Source of the DNA: Zerene cesonia
Lineage: Eukaryota > Arthropoda > Insecta > Lepidoptera > Pieridae
Direction of reading: 5' to 3'
Length of the DNA: 64,000 nt
Assembly (NCBI RefSeq): GCF_012273895.1
Contig: NC_052130.1
Coordinates: 5,146,001 to 5,210,000 of the forward strand
Of the stretch, positions 25,701 through 33,562 are shown piece by piece. The notes under the pieces were generated by a model. It saw nothing but the letters and a program-made list of their open reading frames with translations, ran no database searches and was not told the origin of the DNA. Position numbers and translations under genes: made by a program. How positions within the stretch are numbered: position 1 is the first letter of the stretch; each line of letters opens with the position of its first letter.

Positions 25701-27332
25701 TTTTTTGTAATATTTTTGATCGAAAATTCGAGTTAATTTTAAAAAGTTTAAATTTTATGTGCAAATATATTATGTATTGCATTACATATGAAAAAACATT
25801 TTCTCCTTTCCCAGCACAAAATAAGAGACACAGCTCAATCCTACTTGCACATATTTAAATAGTAAATTATGTATGTAATTTAAAATGAATGGCCAAATAT
25901 GTTGTTAATGAATCAACCGATTATTTGGCTATTTTCTTTATATTATTTAAAGTACAATGAAGGTTGTCATAGAGAAAAAAACGTACCCTGTTTGAGGTCG
26001 GGGCGGACTGCTAGTAAGACTTAAATAACTCGCTTACAAATTAAGTTTCTTTGAAGAATTTGAAACGTGATTTCTTCATCACATAAATCGCTTTTAATAT
26101 CCGATAAGTTTTTAATTTCTATATGTATATGAGCGAACAGTGTAGCAGCTCGCTTCTAATTCTCCGCGTTCTGCTTTCCTACAATTTGTAATATTTTTGG
26201 TCGAAAATAGATTTGAGTTAAATGCGACGAGTAATTCATATTATTTTAACGGACATAACGCTATTGCAGAATAATTATAATCATATCTTTCCTCCTACAT
26301 TGATATTATATTAATATACTAGCTGCGCAACGTAAAAACTACTGAACCGGTTGCAATGAAATTTCGTACGTAGACTGCTGGACAACTGGAATAACATATA
26401 GGCAACTTTTCATCCCGATATTCATACGGAATACGGACTTACGCGGGTGAAACCGCGGGGCGAAGCTAGTGCTAATATCTAACTCCCCGCACGGCGCGCG
26501 GCGCGCGGCGCAGGTGGTGAAGACGCTGAGCGAGTACCGCAGCCTCGGCTCGTGCGGCGCGCTGCACGCGCTCGTGGCGCGCGCCGCCCGCGCCGCCTGG
26601 CCGCTCTGCCTGCACGCGCCGCCGCTGCGCATCGACACCGACTTTACGCCCGGTGAGTTTTTAATTGTGAATACGTTTCCGAGTGATTTTAGACACGATT
26701 TAAACTTCAGTGATAACTGTATTTTTTTTATTAGCATTTAGACTTTTTAAGCGTGCTTTTTCTATTATTCCATCATAAGTGATTGTTTTATTTGTAAAAA
26801 ACTTTTAGGTGAAAATAAAATAAGAACTGTGAAGGCAAAAGGTGTCAAAACTTTACTAGACCGAGCGGTCGAATTTCTGAAGTATTTCGCTTATAACTTT
26901 TTTATTTATAGTTCTACGATAAAAAGTTACTCGACCAAAGTTGTAGAGAATTTAATTTGCAACAAAAAATGTTACCAATTTTTTTTTATCAAATAAATAG
27001 TTCAAGAGATATATCATAAAAACCGTTTCAACCTCTATTTTCAAGATGGCGGCTGTGGGACAAGGGTGGCGACCCCACAAACTTGGTTTTAGCTTTACAC
27101 TGACCCCCTCTACACATCAAAAAAATAAAATTGCGTCCTCTAAAAAACGCAACCCCAAATGTAACTTTTCAATGGACTAATTAAAATTTGCACATTTCCA
27201 GTGGTAATGAACCCGGAGAAGCACGTGCGCTACAGCGGCGCGGATCGGCGCTCCGACCTCATCAAGTCGTTCGTGTGGCCCGCGCTGCTGCACCGCGGCC
27301 GCTGCGTCTTCCGCGCCGTCGTGCTCACCTAG
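7480..27332 (+). CDS. Mieap (SPATA18) C-terminal-domain-like protein, 532 aa, nine coding exons
   Basis: Coding exons: 7480-7739, 12614-12816, 14919-15046, 15446-15696, 22029-22190, 23022-23154, 25412-25603, 26514-26652 and 27202-27332. All junctions are GT-AG. The phases (2, 1, 0, 2, 2, 0, 0, 1) join to 1599 nt ending in TAG, so the model is internally consistent. The start at 7480 follows an in-frame TAG at 7471 in the same exon; Met6 is a possible alternative. Residues 9-20 are Arg/Glu-rich. Residues 302-335 are a low-complexity linker with five prolines and an S/D-rich stretch. Residues 403-410 are an SE repeat. The C-terminal part (about 340-532) resembles the Mieap C-terminal domain: RAAWPLCLHAPPLRID at 469-484, then VWPALL at 514-519 and a final RAVVLT. 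In vertebrates Mieap takes part in mitochondrial quality control. The N-terminal 280 residues are not recognised, although a length near 530 aa fits. Exon structure is well supported; the family call is inferred from motif pattern and is less certain. Confidence 0.72.
8618..8814 (-). mobile_element. Diverged Helitron in intron 1
   Basis: On the minus strand this runs from TCACACTAATATTATAAATG to a CTAG end at 8618-8621. It carries the family word for tolerance of primer-like ACTGAACAGATTTTG. Its interior is older and more diverged than the family A copies. Confidence 0.6.
11453..11652 (+). mobile_element. Non-autonomous Helitron, family A
   Basis: Starts TCCTACTAATATTATAAATG, contains a GTGTGTGTGTTTGTTGC stretch, a GAACCGATTGCAATGAAATT core and TTTTTATCCCGATATTCC, and ends in the hairpin GCGGGCGAAACCCCGGGGC. 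The 3' terminus is GTAG instead of CTAG. Confidence 0.75.
11653..11756 (+). mobile_element. Truncated family A Helitron joined to the previous copy
   Basis: A second family A 5' half begins at the last base of the preceding element (AATATTATAAATGCGAGG) and stops at GTACGTAGACTAGT. It is a head-to-tail partner of 11453-11652. Confidence 0.65.
12614..12816 (+). CDS. Mieap-like gene, coding exon 2
   Basis: The acceptor ...CTTTATAG ends at 12613 and the donor GTAATT starts at 12817. Completes Arg87 and runs to the first base of Gly155. Contains VAWRLVGLLGGEQGTGLRG. Marked codon periodicity and higher GC than the surrounding intron. Confidence 0.8.
13882..14091 (+). mobile_element. Non-autonomous Helitron, family A, intron 2
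   Basis: TCCTACTAATATTTTAAATG to GCGCAGTTAG. It has the full set of family A core words and the 3' hairpin GCGGGTGAATCCGCGG. Confidence 0.75.
14919..15046 (+). CDS. Mieap-like gene, coding exon 3
   Basis: The acceptor ATATTCAG ends at 14918 and the donor GTAAGA starts at 15047. Encodes residues 155-197, ending in a probable helix (KNELQRHVDVYKQALHKLEE). Confidence 0.8.
15090..15390 (+). repeat. ACAAC-type tandem array filling intron 3
   Basis: A pentamer-like array of ACAAC/ACACC/AGCAC units nearly free of G and T on the + strand. A longer unit of about 55 bp (CACAACACAGCACAACACAA up to a GTACACAATACACAAC stretch) is repeated at about 15245-15295 and 15298-15350. It makes up most of the 399-bp intron between exons 3 and 4. 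It leaves long open frames on both strands only because T- or A-free DNA cannot spell stop codons. Confidence 0.9.
15446..15696 (+). CDS. Mieap-like gene, coding exon 4
   Basis: The acceptor CCTTGCAG ends at 15445 and the donor GTACGT starts at 15697. Encodes 198-280 plus two bases of Arg281; helical-looking, with SHADVERRLIDNKSLLTIVD. The preceding intron is an AC-rich tandem array, so the acceptor has a poor pyrimidine tract. The reading frame upstream of the acceptor is also open. Confidence 0.78.
16502..17501. other. Assembly gap, exactly 1000 N
   Basis: The run of N is exactly 1000 long, the usual placeholder for a gap of unknown size. Open frames that cross it are artefacts. Confidence 0.98.
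18285..18409 (+). mobile_element. Helitron fragment, family B
   Basis: The core word ACTATATATGTACCATGGGC is followed by a GC-rich end and CTAG at 18406-18409. The next base begins another Helitron. Confidence 0.65.
18410..18571 (+). mobile_element. Non-autonomous Helitron, family A, internally deleted
   Basis: Starts TCCTACTAATATTATGAATG directly after the CTAG of the preceding element and ends GGGGCGCAGCTAG. The GT-repeat part is missing, so the copy is about 40 bp short. Confidence 0.75.
19070..19231 (+). mobile_element. Helitron, family B
   Basis: Core ACTACTCAACCGATTTTCAA, then GGCTATATATGTACCACGGG, then CTAG at 19228-19231. Confidence 0.65.
19728..19897 (+). mobile_element. Helitron, family B
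   Basis: AATATTATAAAGAGGAAGAG at the 5' end; GTACCACGGGCGAGCCCGGG hairpin and CTAG at 19894-19897. Confidence 0.7.
21259..21433 (+). mobile_element. Helitron-like repeat, family C
   Basis: Runs from TATATATAAAATTCACGTGT to GCGTTTGCTGGGTTAGCTAG. The same sequence occurs on the minus strand at 55125-55305 and, with a different 3' end, at 53996-54185. A short antisense piece of the LINE/SINE 3' unit precedes it (21216-21252). Confidence 0.6.
21631..21795 (+). mobile_element. Helitron, family B
   Basis: TCTAAGCTAATATTATAAAG to the GGGCGAAGCCGGGGCGGACC end and CTAG at 21792-21795. Confidence 0.7.
21870..22005 (+). mobile_element. Helitron fragment abutting exon 5
   Basis: Family B core (ATCTCAGGAATTACTGGTAC, GGCTATATATGTACCACGGA) ending in CTAG at 22002-22005, 23 nt before exon 5. 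Its 5' end is not clear. Confidence 0.65.
22029..22190 (+). CDS. Mieap-like gene, coding exon 5
   Basis: The acceptor has eight C residues before AG (22019-22028) and the donor GTGAGT starts at 22191. Encodes residues 281-334 plus two bases of Arg335: a short helix, then polyproline and an S/D/H-rich linker. Very GC-rich against AT-rich flanks. A Helitron 3' end (CTAG at 22002-22005) lies only 23 nt before the exon. Confidence 0.8.
22234..22440. mobile_element. Rearranged tRNA-derived SINE (family T1)
   Basis: 22234-22287 is the tRNA-like head on the minus strand (B-box-like GGGTTCGATT when reversed). 22337-22440 is the SINE tail on the + strand (GGGCAGGACACAGTGGGCTG, AAAATCGATCAGTGAAGC). 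The opposite orientations imply an inversion or two separate insertions. Confidence 0.6.
22470..22648 (+). mobile_element. LINE/SINE 3' unit, 5'-truncated, intron 5
   Basis: Pyrimidine-rich CCTTCCCATCCCATTTC stretch, then ATGTTCATGGGCGGTGGTAA and CCACCAGCTCAGTTGCCCGC, ending in an A run. Same family as 3325-3660. Confidence 0.7.
23022..23154 (+). CDS. Mieap-like gene, coding exon 6
   Basis: The acceptor AACATATAG ends at 23021 and the donor GTGAGT starts at 23155. Encodes residues 335-379, including QYAAVWSYAMEETLPALSAL. This is the start of the region that resembles the Mieap C-terminal domain. Confidence 0.8.
23182..23379 (+). mobile_element. Family A Helitron just after exon 6
   Basis: TCCTACTAATATTATAAATA, GTGTGTGTGTGTGTGTTTG, core, hairpin end and CTAG at 23376-23379. 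It starts 27 nt downstream of the exon 6 boundary; an extra CCTACTAAT copy sits at 23174. Confidence 0.75.
23648..23806 (+). mobile_element. Diverged Helitron with family A type 3' hairpin
   Basis: TCAATATTATAAACGCGAAA at the 5' end and CTCGCGGGTGAAACCGCGGG followed by CTAG at 23803-23806. The middle has diverged. A separate truncated family B 5' end lies at about 23390-23440. Confidence 0.6.
25160..25363 (-). mobile_element. Helitron, family B, upstream of exon 7
   Basis: CTAG at 25160-25163 on the minus-strand 3' end, with an internal duplication of the GTGGTACATATATA word (25185-25235). It ends about 48 nt before exon 7. Confidence 0.7.
25412..25603 (+). CDS. Mieap-like gene, coding exon 7
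   Basis: The acceptor TTTCTCTTCCAG ends at 25411 and the donor GTAAGC starts at 25604. Encodes residues 380-443, with LSFRAAISLRDRRISEVKSL and then an ESESESES repeat written by a GAGTGAGAG-type purine tract. Confidence 0.82.
26326..26469 (+). mobile_element. Family A Helitron, 5'-truncated, upstream of exon 8
   Basis: CGCAACGTAAAAACTACTGA through CCCGATATTCATACGG to the ACGCGGGTGAAACCGCGGGG hairpin and CTAG at 26466-26469, 44 nt before exon 8. Confidence 0.7.
26514..26652 (+). CDS. Mieap-like gene, coding exon 8
   Basis: The acceptor CAG ends at 26513 and the donor GTGAGT starts at 26653. Encodes residues 444-489 plus one base of Val490, with the diagnostic AAWPLCLHAPPLRID. Extremely GC- and CpG-rich. 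The acceptor has almost no pyrimidine tract; a CTAAC branch-site candidate is at 26479-26483. Confidence 0.78.
26653..27201 (+). other. Last intron of the Mieap-like gene, probable old repeat
   Basis: Positions about 26840-27170 include GACCAAAGTTGTAGAGAATT, a T-run, and CAAGATGGCGGCTGTGGGAC. This looks like an interspersed repeat, but no second copy is present in the window and I cannot name it. Confidence 0.4.
27202..27332 (+). CDS. Mieap-like gene, last coding exon
   Basis: The acceptor CACATTTCCAG ends at 27201 and the TAG stop is at 27330-27332. Encodes residues 490-532, ending DLIKSFVWPALLHRGRCVF and RAVVLT, the strongest match to the Mieap C-terminus pattern. Confidence 0.82.
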
Positions 27333-27367
27333 CGCCGGCCCCGCGCCCACGCGCCCGCGCGCCCGCC

Positions 27368-27412
27368 GGGGGGAGGGGGGGGGGGGGGGGACAGGGGGCA
27401 GGGGGAACAGGG
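27368..27412 (+). other. G-tract cluster, possible G-quadruplex
   Basis: G runs of 6, 16, 5, 5 and 3 separated by 1-4 bases begin 36 bases after the stop codon. In RNA this could form a stable quadruplex in the proximal 3' UTR. It is also a place where sequencing errors are likely. Confidence 0.6.
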
Positions 27413-27443
27413 AAATGAGAGGACGACGAAAGGGGAAGAGGGA

Positions 27444-27470
27444 AATAAAACGATAATGTAAGAGAATAAA
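27444..27470 (+). terminator. Poly(A) signal candidates AATAAA (27444, 27465)
   Basis: Two canonical hexamers lie 112 and 133 nt after the TAG stop, suitable for a short 3' UTR. Confidence 0.45.
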
Positions 27471-28551
27471 GAACACCGTTTAGTACGAAACAGAGAAAGA
27501 GAAATAGAAGATGCAGGGGGATAAGGAACACCGTTTAATACAATAGAATAGAGATGTTCAACATGGAATACATATGGTCGACATAGACGATATGATGAGA
27601 TAAGAATAGAGGAAAGAGGAGAAGGTGAAGAAGATAGAAGAAGATACACAGTTCAATAATTGAACTGTTAAGAGAGGTTTCTACTTGTAAAAGATGTTGC
27701 TCGCGTGATCACGTGCTAAAACATATTGAGTCAACGATAATAGTCGTAAAATGAATATGATAAAAAAGCAAAGGGATGAAGAATATAAAATAAACTCTGA
27801 CTTGCAGTAGAATTGATGAGACGAAATAGCTGCTTATAGAAAGGAAAAAGAATAAAAAACAGATCCAAATGATAGAAGATGGTTTACAAAAGATGATAGA
27901 AAAGATATACATCGATATACAAATACAATTAGTGATATGAAATGAGAAATGCCACAGACATTGTGAAAGAAGAAAATATAGGCTTTAAGCTTATTTAAGC
28001 ACGCAAATTAGATAATAGTTGGAACTTGAAAAATAAGGGATAAAATTACAACTCCATTTTATTCTTTTCAAGTAGTTTATTTAATGTAACATTGTAAAAA
28101 CGTAGTTTTTTTTTGTGTTAGTATCAGATTTTTTCATCTAATCAAAATTAAATACTAATTCACTGAAATTATTGGAGAAACAATAATGTAAATAAAATAA
28201 ATATTTCCGAATATGAAAGCAAGTTAAATATATTCATGTTTTATTGGATATTATATTTAGAGTTGCCTATCCATTTCTTAATTCAGTTACAATTATAATT
28301 TAATCATAAATATTTATTCAGTAGTTCATTGTACAAAGCTAGGTGTTGCTATGATTTTTATTGTTAAATTTAAGATAATTGTAATCATTATTTATATATA
28401 TTTAATAAATTAAACGATATAAAATATTCATTTTATTTTGATCCTTACATCCTGTTTCATAATTATTTGAAAAACAACAAAGATGAATAATTTGGTATTC
28501 GGAAAATTCATTAATATCCGATATGATTCACTTTCTATAACCGATATCATG

Positions 28552-28640
28552 TTATCAGTCTGATTAGATAACCCACATCAATATATACCTAACTCAAAGT
28601 GTATTGTGTAGTATGCGAAATTAAACAGCTATCTGATAGC
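28552..28640 (+). promoter_or_regulatory. GATA-motif cluster upstream of the DM9 gene
   Basis: TTATCAG at 28552-28558, AGATAA at 28566-28571 and the near-palindrome GCTATCTGATAGC at 28628-28640 give four GATA cores within 90 bp. GATA factors drive fat body and gut expression in insects. Their role here is inference. Confidence 0.35.
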
Positions 28641-28656
28641 CAAGGAGTGTTTTCGA

Positions 28657-28667
28657 TATAATATAAA
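28657..28667 (+). promoter_or_regulatory. TATA-like element of the DM9 gene
   Basis: TATAATATAAA lies 97-107 bp before the start codon. Transcription would begin about 28690-28700, leaving a 5' leader of about 65-75 nt. A TATA element by sequence only. Confidence 0.35.
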
Positions 28668-28763
28668 TTTCGATATTTAATAGTGTTTACAAAGTGTTTT
28701 TCTCGAGTTTCATCAGACATTTCCTTAAACCAATCTTTAAGACTTTAACCAATCTAAGTTAAA

Positions 28764-29513
28764 ATGAGTTATCCACCACACGGGCCACCACCATCATACT
28801 ATGGTCCACCAGGCTGGGGGCCCCCACCTCCCGGAGCACCCTGGCCGTACCCACCGCCAGACCACGGTCATCAACCACCCCCTCCACCACCAGGCTCGTC
28901 TTACCCGTACTACGTCCCAGGAACGGTAATGGTGCCAGTACCAATGATGCCAGCAGCACCACCACCCACAGAATCCGGCCAACCCACATACATAACTAAC
29001 TACATTTATCACGGTGAAAGTTCAAACCAACCAGACAAAGTGCAAGTAGCTGAAATTGCGGGGGATTTCAACTGGGTGCCCACTACTGCTACCACAGCTG
29101 GTCATCTATCGGGGAAAGCGGTGTTAGGAGGCCACGAGGGCTGGGACGGAAGTGCTCTATGGGTGATCCGAGCTTGGCATAACGGGGATTTGCTACCGGG
29201 GAAACTTTCTGTCCGACACCAGGCGGCTTCTGTGATGTATAATGGGAAAGAGGTGCCGGTACAAAACATTGAGGTGTTGTGTGCTAAGCCCGACAGTTTG
29301 AGGTGGGTTCCAGCGTCCAACGGTAGCGTTCCTCCTGGAGCGATTTCTGGAGGTAAGACGAGTACGGGAGAGGTGCTTTACGTGGGCAGAGCGAGACATC
29401 AGCTGTCGGTTACTCCTGGAAAAGTGCATCCAAGCCACAATTGCTGTTACATAGGATTCGCTGGCGCCGAAGTATCGCATAAAATGTATGACGTACTGTG
29501 CAGAATAAGTTGA
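28764..29513 (+). CDS. DM9 (DUF3421) repeat protein with proline-rich N-terminus, 249 aa
   Basis: A complete intronless frame from ATG (AAAATGAG context) to TGA. Residues 1-70 are rich in Pro, Tyr and Gly (PPHGPPPSYYGPP and similar), without a signal peptide or membrane segment, so a cytosolic protein is likely. Two DM9 repeats follow: about 103-173, starting FNWVPTTATTAGHLSGKAV, and about 180-247, starting RWVPASNGSVPPGAISGG, each with the typical VLC ending (VLCAKP, VLCRIS). DM9 proteins bind mannose in oysters, and in mosquitoes a DM9 protein (PRS1) is induced by Plasmodium, so a recognition or stress role is plausible but unproven here. The gene lies between two unrelated multi-exon genes on the same strand; lack of introns may mean a retroposed or simply compact gene. 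The sequence is intact. Confidence 0.9.
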   Translation: MSYPPHGPPPSYYGPPGWGPPPPGAPWPYPPPDHGHQPPPPPPGSSYPYYVPGTVMVPVPMMPAAPPPTESGQPTYITNYIYHGESSNQPDKVQVAEIAGDFNWVPTTATTAGHLSGKAVLGGHEGWDGSALWVIRAWHNGDLLPGKLSVRHQAASVMYNGKEVPVQNIEVLCAKPDSLRWVPASNGSVPPGAISGGKTSTGEVLYVGRARHQLSVTPGKVHPSHNCCYIGFAGAEVSHKMYDVLCRIS

Positions 29514-29609
29514 GGGAACATTCTAGAACATTTGTTCTAGATAATATTGAGGAATATTTTTATCACCTTGTATTGATAAAGTTCCGCGAAGAATGAACTG
29601 ATAAGTTCA

Positions 29610-29645
29610 AATAAAAACAATTTTATGTGTAAGAAATTAAATAAA
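29610..29645 (+). terminator. Poly(A) signals of the DM9 gene (AATAAA 29610, 29640)
   Basis: Two canonical hexamers lie 97 and 127 nt after the stop codon, followed by T/G-rich sequence near 29660-29690. Confidence 0.6.
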
Positions 29646-30181
29646 TATAAACAAACAATGAGTTATTTTACTTTTGTGTTATCTTAAAAGGTTTTCCTTT
29701 AATCAGTAAATCTCTGCTCCTGGTATTGCTTTAATGCTTACATTATTTATTTGTAAAATGAGATGATCTTTTTATCAGGCGCAAACTTTTACAGTTAAAT
29801 GTTAGCTAATATTAAAATAAATTGTTTAAACATAAACGTTTACATACTAAATAAGATCAATTTTATTAGGCACTGCAATAATTAATTACAAATGCCTACT
29901 ATTCCATAGAAAAAGCACAGCATAATATGATGTTAGATTATATGGTATCAAAATGGAAAATGACTGTTATAGCGGTAGTAGGTGCCATTCTTACTAATAA
30001 TATCATAAATGCCAAAGTTTGTTCATCTGTCTTTGTTTCACGTCACAACGAAGCTTAATATATTTTTTGAATCTATATAGTTCGGAGGCTAGAGAGCGAC
30101 AAGGACTACTTACGATCTCGTTCTATTATTTTCATTTCATTTCATTTGACAAGCACATTTGACATTTTCAATTTTCATTGA

Positions 30182-30375
30182 CCGTCTCCTTGGTACAGTG
30201 GTTAACGCGTGAGCGTGGAACCGAGGGGTCCTGGGTTCAATTCCCTGTGGGGAGGCACAAAAAAAAATGTATCGGTCTGGCAGGACACAGAAGGCTGATC
30301 ACCTACTTGTCCGTAAAGAAAATCGATCAGTGAAACAGATGTTCATCATCTGCCCCATACCCCACTAGGGGATAT
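30182..30375 (+). mobile_element. tRNA-derived SINE, family T1
   Basis: The tRNA-like head has A-box TGGTACAGTGGTTAACGC and B-box GGGTTCAATTCC. A body with CGGTCTGGCAGGACACAGAA and AAAATCGATCAGTGAAAC follows. Nearly identical to 42673-42903. The shared 120-bp tail shows that it is a SINE and not a tRNA gene. Confidence 0.8.
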
Positions 30376-32922
30376 ATAAATTATATCCTTCTAAAAAAGC
30401 TTTAAACTTGTTTATCCATTCTCATAAAATCGGTACAAAGTTATCGCACAACGCAGGCGTAAACATAAAGAACTTTTTCCAACAGAAGTTTACTCAAAAG
30501 CGAAATTTACAAAGGATCATAATATGAAAGAATGTTCTTTTGTACCTATATCGTGACCTATAACGTGTAAGTTAATAACTCGCCAGTCTGTGAATTAGTC
30601 AACGCAACGACAAATTAACATCTCGTCTTTATTGAATGACATCATTTTCAATTGAGTCACATACAAGAGAACTTCAAAAGAGCTATTTGCGGTTATTATG
30701 AGATATTGAGTATACTAAATACGATTTTCCTGTATAATTGCTAATTAATTCATGCTACACTTGGGTGGTTTTATTATTGCGTATAATAATTTTCGTTAAT
30801 ATAATACGATTAAAGCGCTTTAATCATAAATGAAATACCGTTAAGCAGATGCATATTTCATTTTAATGTATAAATAGTCCTAAACTAGTATAACACAAGA
30901 TCTTCAATCATTAATTTCATAATATTTTTCTCGCCATTAGGTCCCCACAGTCATTTCATAGGTAAACAGAACATTTTATAGGTAAACCAACGAACCTTCT
31001 CTTTGCAACGTCATTAAAGAAAACTAATATTCTATATAATTAATGCACACTATCCAACACAAAATATCAGAATTCCAATCAAACATAATTAATAAATTGC
31101 AGCCAATTACGTTGAGTCAATACAGATTTATCACAGATTCTCATCTCAGCTGAAAACATTTCAAATTCATGCAAATGAATATCCATCGTTCATTTAAATA
31201 TAATTGGCGGCAAAGTTGGGAGCTAAATACTGAATGTTAAACAGAATTCGTCTCGATTATGTTTGGATTATGAAATCGCGCTCGTTTTATTTCGAATTGA
31301 TTCTAGGAAAACCCTGTTCAAATAGTAACTAATACTTTTATTTAGAGACATTTAAAATATTTCATAATAAGCTTAGCAATCAATATATTTTACTCAGACT
31401 GTGGACCTATCTCTCTCTACGAAATAAATATTTTGATGGAACATTCACAGGCAGAAATCCTTCCAGGAAATTTTATCCTCAAAGTTTTGTATTCACTAAG
31501 AAGTACCACGTGTCCTTCTCCAAGGTTTTATCTACATTCATCGAAATTGAAATCATATAAACTGTCCTATCTTAAGTTGGATCAAAATGCACATGGTGTG
31601 TAAATTTGATTCATATCGGTTGAATAGGTAAGGAATCCATCACGGACAAAAAAGTGACACGTAATTTGTATATCTTAAAATAATGGGATTCGTGTACAAA
31701 ATAGAAGGTTGCAGTAAGACTCTTTGTATTACGGAGGGCTGCAAGTAACAATTATAGAATAATTTTACAAACGAATGTTTTAATTCATCTAAAATCTGAT
31801 TATAGCCGATACCAAAGTTTGCTCATATGTGTAAGAATTGTTCACTGACCCACATTAACATTATTGAATTATTCTCATATATATGTAATTGTTTTTCAAT
31901 TTATTTAAAGCCTAAAACCACTCTTTATTAATTTAAACAAACGGATCTTTTTGATGTTAGTATAAAATCGATATTTATCAGTATAAAGTCTAAAAATAAC
32001 CATGAAAGAGCACAAAGCAAGCAAGTTAATTAAACTGCCGTCTTTTGGTTGTTTGCGTTTGATAAGCATTTAACTCAGTTTCCAGAAATTAATTTGGAAT
32101 ATGGAGTATTTATTTTATTTCACTGATAATTTATATATTATAGATGTTTAACTAATAGATTTTTCAATGATTTTTTGGCACGAAGATAATTTATAGACTC
32201 GATTTGTATGTAGCCAACTTTTTCGTGAAAAACTGTTATCGACCTTAGTTTAGAAATAATAAAATATGACGTTATCAAACTAAAACATTTCTCAGCATTA
32301 TGTGCACTTTTTAAACCCTCGAGGCAAAAACGGAGAATGCCTCCGGTTTATATAAGTTTGATACCGATGTATGTCTGTGACGTTGTCGATGATATCGACA
32401 ATGGTATCTTTCGAACGGATGAATCAATTGGGATGCGGTTCTTTCATTTGAAAGCCAGTATCCTTCTGGTTCTTAGCTGCCACATAATGTCAATATTTTT
32501 TTTTCACAGCTTCTTAAATACGTAAAAATGTAAAATGCATATTACATATATAATTCAAGATTACCGATAAGACAAAATAGGGGTTAGGGGTTTAAAATTT
32601 TCATTTATTATGTTGAAGAAACGACTTTTTTGTTAAAAACATTTTTACAAATTCGGCTATTTCTAACAAAAATATGAAATAATCTATGTTATACAATTGT
32701 GACAAATTACTAGGTAATGTTTGTCCGACACATCCCGATAACTTAAATACAAATATTTATTTTAAAATCACACTCGCGAGATACTAAACAGCTTTGACGT
32801 CAATAACTATAATAGGTTTGCTAATTCATTTGAGAACACCTTAATAGTAATATGAAATAAAATATTTTTATAATAATGTAGATACAGAAGTTTTCATCCA
32901 ATCGTGGGCTTATATAATTTTA

Positions 32923-33079
32923 CTAGCGTTCTATCCCGGTTTCGTCCGTGATACATATATAGCCTATAGAACTCAGAGTTCAAATACACATCCAATGGTG
33001 AAAGTTTTTTTTGAAATTGGTCCAATAGTTTCCGAGCTTAGCGTGTTCAAACAAACACACTCATCAGCATGTAAAGCTG
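32923..33079 (-). mobile_element. Diverged Helitron, family B
   Basis: CTAG at 32923-32926 on the minus-strand 3' end, GGCTATATATGTATCACGGA core, and AAACAAACACACTC 5' part. Confidence 0.6.
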
Positions 33080-33383
33080 GTGAGTTTGTTTGTTTGAACG
33101 AGTGATATAAATTTACTCATTGAGTTACTATATGTCTAAGCAGCTAAAAAGTTAACGTTCTAGCATCAATAACATAATGTTTCTTTGCTTTAAAGAAAGC
33201 TTTTTTAATTAAAGATCATCACCTAAGCGGTTTCGCGCTGCTCGTAAAAAGTGGGATTTTATAACTTTGTCAATTGTTTTCATATATATTTCGTCATCAA
33301 GGAAATAGGAGAATTTTATATGTATAGTCCTCTATACGTATCTTACGTTCTATCTTACTTTTTTAATTTTACCGTTCTATTAA

Positions 33384-33562
33384 ACGCGATCCTTCTATTA
33401 TAAACGCGAAGTTTGTAATATGGATGGATGAATTGATGTTTGTTAATCTTTCACGGGAAAACAGCTTATCGTATCTGTATATGGTACACAAATAGATTAT
33501 AGTCTGGATAAGCACTTTAGCTACTTTTTACCCGGGAATGCGAGTGACACCGCGGGTTATAG
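33384..33562 (+). mobile_element. Helitron-like repeat, family D
   Basis: TTCTATTATAAACGCGAAGT at the 5' end, ACAGCTTATCGTATCTGTAT and AGATTATAGTCTGGATAAGC core, ACCCGGGAATGCGAGTGACA end. Relatives at 38851-39033 (+), 39436-39607 (-) and 63725-63850. Confidence 0.55.

Larger units (their letters stand above)
27333..28540 (+). other. 3' UTR / downstream flank of the Mieap-like gene
   Basis: Strongly purine-rich on the + strand from about 27400 to 27960. It contains two related 17-bp words, GAACACCGTTTAGTACG at 27471 and GAACACCGTTTAATACA at 27527. Poly(A) signal candidates are at 27444-27449 and 27465-27470, with more in the AT-rich part near 28194. No open frame of note. Confidence 0.5.

Noticed and set aside
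28759..29480. Several minus-strand frames opposite the DM9 gene
   Set aside because: Shadows of a GC-rich coding exon; the + strand frame has clear DM9 repeats.
30182..30255. tRNA gene candidates here and at 42676 and 60658
   Set aside because: A and B boxes are present, but the anticodon arm is not clean and each is followed by a SINE tail shared between copies.
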